Positions 57,701 through 64,000 of a stretch of 64,000 nucleotides of DNA are shown here, in pieces. The notes under the pieces were generated by a model. That model saw only the letters and a list, made by a program, of their open reading frames with translations, had not been told where the DNA came from and made no database searches. A program made the position numbers and the translations under genes. The DNA is from Cordia subcordata (taxonomy: Eukaryota > Streptophyta > Magnoliopsida > Boraginales > Cordiaceae), in the NCBI GenBank assembly GCA_028554755.1, contig JAPTOF010000016.1, positions 11,258,001 to 11,322,000 of the forward strand, written 5' to 3'. Position 1 is the first letter of the stretch; each line of letters begins with the position of its first letter.

Positions 57701-60700
57701 CTATAACCCATCCCTTCTTTTCATTTTTTTATTTTCTTTCAAAATAAAGTTAAGGAATTCTCCAATGTCTGTGGCAAAAGCCATGTGCTTATCTAGGTTG
57801 ATGGCTTGCAATGTCTAGAAAAATGTTCGCTTTACACCATAATGGAACATGGGAGTTGACTTATTTACCATCCAGTAAGACTCCCATTGGTTGTCAATGG
57901 TCTATATAGTGAAAGATTCTCCAATGGCCATGTTAAGGCTCGTACCAAGGGTTATACACAAGTTTATGGTCTCGATTATGGTGACTCTTTTTCTCTCGTT
58001 ACAACTATACATTATTGGTCTCTTCATCAGTTAGATATTAAAAATATTTTTCTTAATGGCAATCTAGATGAATAGGTATACATGAAGCAACCTCTAAGGT
58101 TTGTTGCTGGAGGGTATCTTAGAGGTATATCACCTGAAAATGGCTCTCTATGGGCTCAAAAAATCTTCTTGGCTTGGTTCAAGCAATTTAGTACAACGGT
58201 TCTTGAGTTTGGTTTAAGTCGCTATGTTGTTGATCATTTTGTTTTCCATTGATACTTCTCTAGTATATGACTAGTGTTATTTGTGTATGTTGTTGATATT
58301 GTGATAACTAGTGATAACACTACATGCATAAAAGAATTGAAGCACTTTTTCATTAGAAGTCTAGACCAAAGACTTAGATTAGCTACATTATTCTTGGGCA
58401 TTAAAGTGGCACGGGTATAACGAGGGGTGCTCATTTTTTAATGAAAGTATGCTATGGATACACTGCATGAGTCAGGGCTACTTGGTGCATGCCCTTGCCA
58501 TTTGCTTGTGAATCCGAATGTAAAGTTTCTACCAGATAAAGGGGAGCTGTTGTCAGACCTAGGAAGATACAGGAGGTTAGTTGGAAATGTTAATTGTCTC
58601 ACCATGACTAGACTAGACATTTACTTTACAGTTAGTATCGTAAGTCATTTTCTAAAACTCTCCACAAGTAGGGAACTAAGATGTTGTATTTTGAACTTTT
58701 GAGGTATATCAAAGGCTCTCCTGGAAAAGAGTTACTTCATAGTGATCGAGACACATGGAGATTAATTACTCATATGCAAATTAGGCAGGTGATCAACCAC
58801 TAGGTATTGTGTGTTTGTTGGTAGAAATCTTGTCTCATGGAAAAGCAAAAAACAAGATTTGCTTGCCTATTCAAGTGTTGAGCCAGAATATCAAGCTATA
58901 GGAGTTGTTACTTGAGCTAATATGGGTAAAAAATCTACTTAGAGAGATTCGTATTGCTAGGTTTGACCTATTGAAACTTGTTTGTAATAACCAAGCTGCC
59001 TTCACATTTCAACAAATTCAATACTCCATGAAAAAACAAACACATCAAGATTGATAGTTCATTGTGAGATAAAAGTTGTTGTCAAAAGAAATCTTTACCT
59101 CCTATTTTAGCTCTAGTGATTAGTTAGCTAATTTATTTATAAAAATTTAAATATATTTGTAACAAGTTAGATACTTATAATTATATGTTTCAACTTGAGA
59201 GGGAATGTTAAATTTAATAGTTTTACATGTAATAACTCCCTCCCATATCGGGAGAGAAACTTGTGTCTTTTCAATAATCTAAACATAGTAGGCTATATAT
59301 TGCGAACAGTATGAAGCCTTTATTTCTCTTCATATAGCAACACATCGTCTTGACAAAGCAAAGTCTCCAATAGCTGAAAAATCCATCTATTCCCACCTTG
59401 TTCTATCAGATCTTTCACCAATTGCAACATCAATAACCTGGTCTGTGTGGCAGGATATTTTTTCTTTTTCCTTCTAATTAAAGAGGATCAAGGATGGTTC
59501 CCCATCTACCTCATTGATGACTCGAACTCGAGACTTATCAGTCCCAAGTGAGGGATGCTCCAACTAAGCTACCCCTCTTGTCCTGTGTCTGAGTTTCGCT
59601 GAGGGAGGTGATGCAGAATGTTGGTTTATCATTTCAGAAGAATCAGAATGTGGCTGCCAACTAGCTTTACGTATTCTTACTCTAACTCCGACACTGAGTT
59701 CCGGCTCAATCATGCTTCTACAACCTTTCTAGCTTCCAATAAACAATTCCAAGGGTATGAAGGGCACAAACAAGTTGCGCCTGAAAGAAGAGCACCTGAT
59801 TTGTACACGTTATGTAACAAGAATTTTCTTGTGTTGCCATATTCTGATGTTCCTTGGCAGATAATGCAAAGTTAAAACCCTTGAGACCTCCAAAATACAG
59901 ATACAACCTCTTTCTTTCCTCTTACTCTTATTTAACCTGTAGTATTAAGCTCCACATCATCAAGCTACTTATACTTTCTTCACAATATATATTTATTGAA
60001 TGACCTAAAACTGTAATTCCTAGTATTTGATAATCTAAACTATGCTGCGAATTGCATTCCCGATCGCATTCCGCAGTGCAACGATCCCCATACCAGATAA
60101 TCAATGTCTAAAATTCAAAAGTAGCACAATAGAATTTGATACTTAGCCACCTAGTGAACTGAAGAATTCAACTAATTATATATTTGTTAGCATTGAAATT
60201 ATAAAAAGAAGATTTATGAATTGCTATAAGATCTTGTACTACTTCAAATATTTCCAAGAAAGCTGTTCTAATTATGGATGCCAGTTTGCAATAGCCTACC
60301 TCACCGACACCAACACGAAACGTAAGTGGCTTTCCTCGATTATAGCTGCTGTCGAAAACCTTTCCATTCTCCAGTTTCCCAGTGTAATGTGCCTGTCGTC
60401 AAGCAAAATTTAAAATACCAAGCGTTACACCACAGAGACAGATTTAATTTTCTGTTTCTTTATAGCTTCAGCTTTAACTTAATTAATACAAATTACTAAA
60501 AAATTAATTTTTGAACATCTCCAAGCCTTTAAAGGAATCAGACTTATGAATGTGAAGTCCATTACCTATAATTTCTCTAACAAATATCTGTTCAGTATAG
60601 TAATAGTTCAAAAGACCTTAACATAATCTGTAAGAGATAGATCCCAGACTTCTTCTCACAAAATTACTCTCCACGAGGCCCATTCAAAGTTGGGTTTATT

Positions 60701-62392
60701 TATTTTTAATAACAAGCTATGAACCTAACATAACCCTTTTGGAACCAACAAGTAAATATTATTTTAACCATTAATTAATTGGATGAACCTAGGCACAAGT
60801 TTTTGAAATCAAAAGTGAATATTATAACATTAAATGTTGGAACATTTTTAAAATAAATAATATTTAAAATAGTTGTCTTTGCACCTGTTCATATGAAAAG
60901 GTGCCTATTCAGTGAACAGGTGCCTATTTAGTAAAAGTTTGCACCGATTCATAAAAAAGCGTCTTTTCTGTAACGGTATCTATTGATTTAGAAATGTGTG
61001 TAATGAAGAAGAAAAGGATGTTTTCACTGCAGTGAAAACACCTTTAGGTAGACTTTGAAGTTCATACTAAATAGTCATGTCTTTTCCTGCGTACAGGTGC
61101 CTTTCCACTGAATAGGTACCTTTTCTAGATAAACAGGTACATTTATAGATGAATAGACACATTTTTTTATGAAAAAGTACCTTTATAGAAGAAAGGTACA
61201 TCTCTAGATGAAAATGTACATTTATAGATGAAAGGTGCAACCTTTGAGTGAATAGACCTTTTCATATAAATAGGTACTTAAAATGACTATTCAAAAATGT
61301 TAATTTTTTTTCTTGTGTGAAATTTATTCGTAGTCTCTAGTAGTCGATCATTAAAAGACCAAAGGAACAAGTTTTTGGTTCACAAAGGGAAAACAACCTT
61401 GTGAATCCTTCATGTTCTGCTCTTCTCACACATTTCTAAAAATACACAATATCTCTTCTGGCTAATAGCAAGTGCAAGATAAAGAATAGCATAACTTCAC
61501 TGTATCCTGAACAAATTTAATACTAACTCTTTTGCATGGTTGGGGCGAAATATTCTTTAGGAAAATAGCATTGTTACGCACCTTAAAGTCAGGCATTACA
61601 ATTCTCATATTTCATCCCATATTTCAAAACCCAAATTTCTAACATTAATTGACTAGCAATTAAATCTTCAAATTTCAAACTAATAATGTGTATCAGTAAT
61701 AGATAATAAATAATATAAAACACAATAGATAATGGACAATAAATTGATGATGCCTGAGTTAATGGGACATTCTTACAATTTCTCCCGCCGGGGGGGGGGG
61801 GGGGGAGGGGAAAAAAAAACTTCTAGTCTCAAAAGAAAGCACGTATATCATTTTCTGCCACATTTTGACTCGAAAAGATAACCATCAAGTGTAAATAAAC
61901 ACTCACAATAATGATATTACATATATAACATCAAATTGAGAAGGTATAAGGATGTTATTTTACCTTAATAAGTTGGCCTTTGACAGGCTGAGAGCCTGGA
62001 GTGCCCACAACTTTGTCGCAGTAAGCAAGGCCTGAAGGAGTTGTTGTGAACTCGCATGCTACGCTTTCAGCAGCTGCTGCACTTGAAGATTCTGATTCTG
62101 CTGCCTGGAAGACGAGCTCAAGAAGACTGAAACAGAAGCCAAGTCCAACTGCTTCTCTTCTTCTCAGCAATAATATTTGGTTTTCGTTTAGCTTCAGGGG
62201 GTGGCAACGGGTGATGGTGGCGGCGGCGGTGGCGGGGCTGCTGCTGCTGGCGCCGCCGTTGTGGTGGTGGTGGTGGTGGTGGTGGCGGCTCCGCCATTTG
62301 ACATGTGATGATGTTTTATTAACAATGGATGTGGTTGGCGTTATTGTTGGCTTGCAAGTCCCGAGGCCAAGAGACAATTGAATGGTGCTCAT
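48798..62392 (-). CDS. FKBP13: FKBP-type peptidyl-prolyl isomerase, thylakoid lumen (FKBP13)
   Basis: Five exons on the minus strand: 62392-61964, 60392-60300, 49165-49105, 49015-48947, 48862-48798. They total 717 nt, 238 residues, with canonical splice sites and agreeing phases. Residues 1-76 form a Ser/Thr-rich transit region with an eight-His run (37-44). Arg77-79 plus a hydrophobic stretch ([18 protein letters not shown]) form a Tat-type lumenal transfer signal. The FKBP domain starts near Cys113. Both cysteine pairs of FKBP13 are present (Cys113/Cys125 and Cys215/Cys220), as are the active-site strand [23 protein letters not shown] and the terminus [15 protein letters not shown]13 is a redox-sensitive prolyl isomerase known to interact with the Rieske protein precursor. 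Intron 2 is 11.1 kb because of nested retrotransposons. Confidence 0.95.
49166..50273 (-). other. FKBP13 intron 2, 3' portion
   Basis: Plain AT-rich intron with a polypurine patch at 49540-49560 and no recognisable element, ending at the Copia target duplication at 50274. Confidence 0.6.
50279..50445 (-). repeat. 3' LTR of Copia element D
   Basis: 167 bp, direct copy of 56692-56871, preceded on the minus strand by the polypurine tract (plus-strand ccccctacaagc at 50446-50457). Confidence 0.95.
52356..52864 (+). repeat. 5' LTR of nested element
   Basis: U3 (about 170 bp, up to the ctataaatagg TATA motif) matches the 3' LTR with about eight differences. The remaining R/U5 part carries unique text (gccacaccccatgggggggt) and aligns only in islands such as gtaggcagagggccgaacca. 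Confidence 0.9.
53725..54153 (+). repeat. 3' LTR of nested element
   Basis: Same U3 as the 5' LTR. R/U5 is 80 bp shorter overall and different in sequence (ggtctagattgagagagaga in place of the gccacacccc block), ending cctaatttcccaaca. Confidence 0.9.
56692..56871 (-). repeat. 5' LTR of Copia element D
   Basis: 180 bp. Minus-strand start tgtcaaggatatcagaatct, end ctctttaca. Carries a 13-bp duplication around tacatgatttatatacatga that is absent in the other LTR. Confidence 0.95.
56877..57536. repeat. Interspersed repeat with two ~145-bp direct repeats
   Basis: gttgtaagcataactaataa, on through ttgggccctctaatcaactg and atgtgggatattacaatcac (56913-57058), recurs as gttgtaagcatacccaataa, ttggaccctcaaactaacta and atgtggaatattacaatcac (57254-57403). 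The unlike 195-bp centre is more GC-rich and includes gtcacgcccccgaacccaag. It resembles a small repeat-flanked unit (TRIM-like) but I see no primer site or TG/CA ends. A third partial echo follows at about 57435 (agatgtgggacattaaaatc). Confidence 0.6.
57537..59342 (+). mobile_element. Truncated Copia relic with short LTRs (element F, + strand)
   Basis: LTRs 57537-57668 and 59206-59342 (132 and 137 bp) start tgttgaatg or tgttaaatt and end aaca. Primer site tggtatcgagcc at 57669-57680; polypurine tract acttgagagggaa before the 3' LTR. The interior of about 1.5 kb keeps only RT and RNase H traces: [17 protein letters not shown] near 57945, [17 protein letters not shown] near 58025, [20 protein letters not shown] near 58570 and [16 protein letters not shown] near 58860. 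Gag, protease and integrase are deleted. Flanks caaat and catcg do not match. Opposite in strand to element D. Confidence 0.82.
59450..59580 (-). mobile_element. tRNA-derived SINE-like sequence
   Basis: On the minus strand, tagcttagttgg (59571-59560) fits the polymerase III A box and gagttcgagtc (59529-59519) fits the B box, about 31 bases apart as in tRNA genes. The downstream text (atgaggtagatggggaacca) is not tRNA-like and runs into a purine/A-rich end (agaaggaaaaagaaaaaata). It does not fold as a full tRNA, so a SINE head is more likely than a tRNA gene. Confidence 0.58.
60884..61285. repeat. Degenerate minisatellite in FKBP13 intron 1
   Basis: Loosely repeated units of about 20 bases around aggtacatttatagatgaat (for example at 61134, 61196 and 61216) with variants aggtgcctattcagtgaac. 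Many units have drifted. Confidence 0.65.
61788..61821. repeat. Poly-G / poly-A tract in FKBP13 intron 1
   Basis: A run of about 17 G, then agggg, then nine A. Long G runs are often misassembled, so length is uncertain. Confidence 0.85.
62259..62286 (-). repeat. (GTG/CAC)n microsatellite inside FKBP13 exon 1
   Basis: About nine trinucleotide units lie in frame and encode a run of eight His (residues 37-44) in the transit peptide. Length changes would alter the protein only in a part removed on import. Confidence 0.9.
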
Positions 62393-62998
62393 TTTTTCAG
62401 CTAAACGACCACAACTTGAAAACCGATAAGTGTCATGTTATTAGTTTCGTGGCATGCTTTATTTACGAGAGCTGCATTGCATTCGACTACGATTGGACCC
62501 GTCCACACTGACACAGTCCAAATCTCACCGCTACTATTATTATTATTATTATTGTTTGGGCCAAAATTAGTCAGATTAAAATCCACGAGGACCGTAATTA
62601 TAATTGGGCTAGGGGCGTAGCTTGTTGGGCCGTGTGTTGAATGGTCCCAGGTTAAGGCCTAAAATCTCGGTGGTGCCGATAGTTTTATGCCTTGAGTACA
62701 GTCTTTAGAATGCAAGAACACGGTTGCAATTAGAAGAATAACTTGATCTTCTCCTAAGATATGCACGAAGAATGATAAGCATAATCTGCATGCGATGAGC
62801 ACAAGCATAGCAACTGGTAATAGTTGGTTGGTATACGTCTAGGACTTGAGGGTTCAAGGGACTCTCCACCTGGGAAGCTATAAAAGCAAGGCTCGCTAAG
62901 AGAAAAGGTAATTCAGATATACAAAACAAAACCAACCCGTTTATATACGTAGCTCTCGCCCATAACTCATCTTATAACTGTTCTCTATCCTATCCTAG
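62393..62998 (-). promoter_or_regulatory. FKBP13 5' flank and 5' UTR
   Basis: Upstream of the ATG at 62392-62390 the minus strand reads ttagctgaaaaaatgagc. A weak TATA-like taaataaa lies near 62460. A (taa)n run is at 62528-62552. A G-box-like core was not found. The transcription start cannot be fixed. Confidence 0.4.
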
Positions 62999-63300
62999 CT
63001 TGGTACTGACTTGAGCGTTGGAGTACCTTTGGTCGGCACCACATCGATGTCAAGAGTTATGCTGTTCACCTCGCTTCATGGTCTTGCAGGTTACTGGGAC
63101 CTAACCATCCAATCAATCTTGTCCGAGACTATATCTGTGATTGTAGAGATCACCCTCTACAATTATTAAGTCTTCCAAGTGCCGAATTCCAACGTCTGAC
63201 TCGTGTGTTGCCTGCAAAATAGAAAGAGAGACTAATCGGAGAGGGGGGAGTAACCGTCTGGTGCCGGCCAAAGAACTCCAACACTCAAGTTCATGACAAA
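62999..63300. repeat. Inverted repeat with ~40-bp arms, 300-bp span
   Basis: The left arm cttggtactgacttgagcgt, then tggagtacctttggtcggcacc, pairs with the right arm (63261-63297) read in reverse complement, gtcatgaacttgagtgttgg, then agttctttggccggcac. The centre holds no ORF of note. It could be a small MITE or the edge of a repeat; no target duplication is visible. Confidence 0.65.
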
Positions 63301-64000
63301 TTGAACTGGAAGTGAGCAAGGAACAGCGTTTAGGCTTTATAGAGAATTATCTTTGGTCTGCGATTGTAATGTGCATTGATAGGCATTTATTGACGGGAAT
63401 TTGGATACAGCATGGCTCATGTAAGCCCAGTAGGAACGGTATGTTAGAATTAGCGAAGGATTCTAACTCTTTGGTTAACTTAGGGCATTTCCTGAGATAC
63501 TTTGCTAGCCCAATGGGTTCATGTATACAGAGATTTCTGGCCTAACGCAAGTTGGCGCCCTCTTCAAGTTAGGGAAGACCCCTAGACTGAACATGAGTAG
63601 GTTGGGTCGGGTATGACCCATACCAAGAGCCGCTTTAATTTCATTCAAGTTGTTCGTAGCATCGAATGGAACTAACCTGAATATTATCCTTCTTTTCTGG
63701 AGAACAGGCCCAACTTGTCGTGTATTTATGATTTTTGCCATGCCACATGCATTACGAGTTTTCCTGCATAATTGACATGATGTTCCGCATGCCCAAGGGT
63801 AGCGTTTTAGAAAAGTTGCATTCATTACGTCATATCTCCTCTAGGTAGGAGCCCTATGGTATTTCAAATACCTCATTTGCATTCTTTCCCGCTTCCACAT
63901 GTCTTTTAGCAACAAAAAAAAAAGAAAAAAACTTTTTTTTCCTTCTTGTTCTCCAAGCTTTCCTGTGCCACTTGCCTAAACTCTAAAACACCATGTCTGG
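63301..64000. other. Unassigned DNA at the window end
   Basis: Base composition is more even than elsewhere (for example gggttgggtcgggtatgaccc near 63601, an imperfect palindrome). A 106-codon minus-strand ORF (63825-63505, MNATFLKRYPWACGTS) has protein-like composition but no family I recognise, and no splice or promoter context. It may belong to a repeat or organelle-derived segment continuing past the window. Confidence 0.3.

Noticed and set aside
59519..59571. Possible tRNA gene (A and B boxes on the minus strand)
   Set aside because: The flanks do not pair into an acceptor stem and the downstream text is SINE-like.
63301..64000. Organelle-derived (NUMT/NUPT) segment
   Set aside because: The style of sequence suggested it, but I could not match any plastid or mitochondrial gene, so it is left unassigned.
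1..64000. CRISPR arrays, operons, phage or toxin systems
   Set aside because: The sequence is plant nuclear DNA. The direct repeats seen are LTRs, MITE arms or short tandem duplications without regularly spaced spacers.

Overview
This window is nuclear DNA from a flowering plant, most likely a eudicot. It is AT-rich and holds two split genes with long canonical GT-AG introns, TATA-type promoters and a dense load of plant-type LTR retrotransposons and MITEs. I cannot name the species. There is no prokaryotic signal: no operons, CRISPR arrays or phage genes.

Two protein-coding genes can be assembled exon by exon with matching phases. On the + strand, 11893-29116, a 14-exon gene encodes a predicted 730-residue ABC1/UbiB-type atypical kinase (plant ABC1K family). 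On the - strand, 62392-48798, a 5-exon gene encodes a predicted 238-residue FKBP-type prolyl isomerase that matches thylakoid-lumen FKBP13, with both lumenal disulfide pairs and a twin-arginine transfer segment. The genes are convergent, with about 20 kb between their 3' ends. FKBP13 is a thylakoid-lumen protein and many plant ABC1K proteins act in plastids, but nothing here shows that the two are co-regulated.

Layout. 1-2480: decayed non-autonomous Ty3/Athila-like LTR element with a tRNA-Asp-type primer site. 3067-9116: decayed complete Copia element with a foreign insert in its integrase. 9220-9780: PIF1/Helitron helicase remnant. 11.8-29.1 kb: ABC1K gene; its introns carry a MITE, tandem duplications and a 1.37-kb TRIM with a TSD. 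29.7-29.95 kb: a 269-bp LTR element of SMART type. 31-42 kb: a MITE cluster including three Mutator-like elements with 9-10 bp target duplications, one stuffed with a very GC-rich minisatellite; also a possible Helitron terminus and a doubtful minus-strand transcript. 43-48.4 kb: Copia fragments on both strands. 48.8-62.4 kb: FKBP13, whose 11.1-kb second intron holds a nearly intact Copia element (50279-56871, TSD gtatc), itself split by a 1.8-kb TRIM/LARD-type element (52356-54153, TSD ggtca), then a second short-LTR Copia relic and a SINE-like sequence. 62.4-64 kb: FKBP13 5' flank with an inverted repeat.

The most unusual observation is the nested element at 52356-54153. Its two LTRs nearly match in U3 but differ strongly in R/U5, although its host element is young. 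Other points: a tandemly duplicated 3' splice acceptor and a GC-AG intron in the ABC1K gene, the tiny SMART-like element, the GC-rich Mutator-like element, and many 36-290 bp tandem duplications. I found no convincing new biological system.
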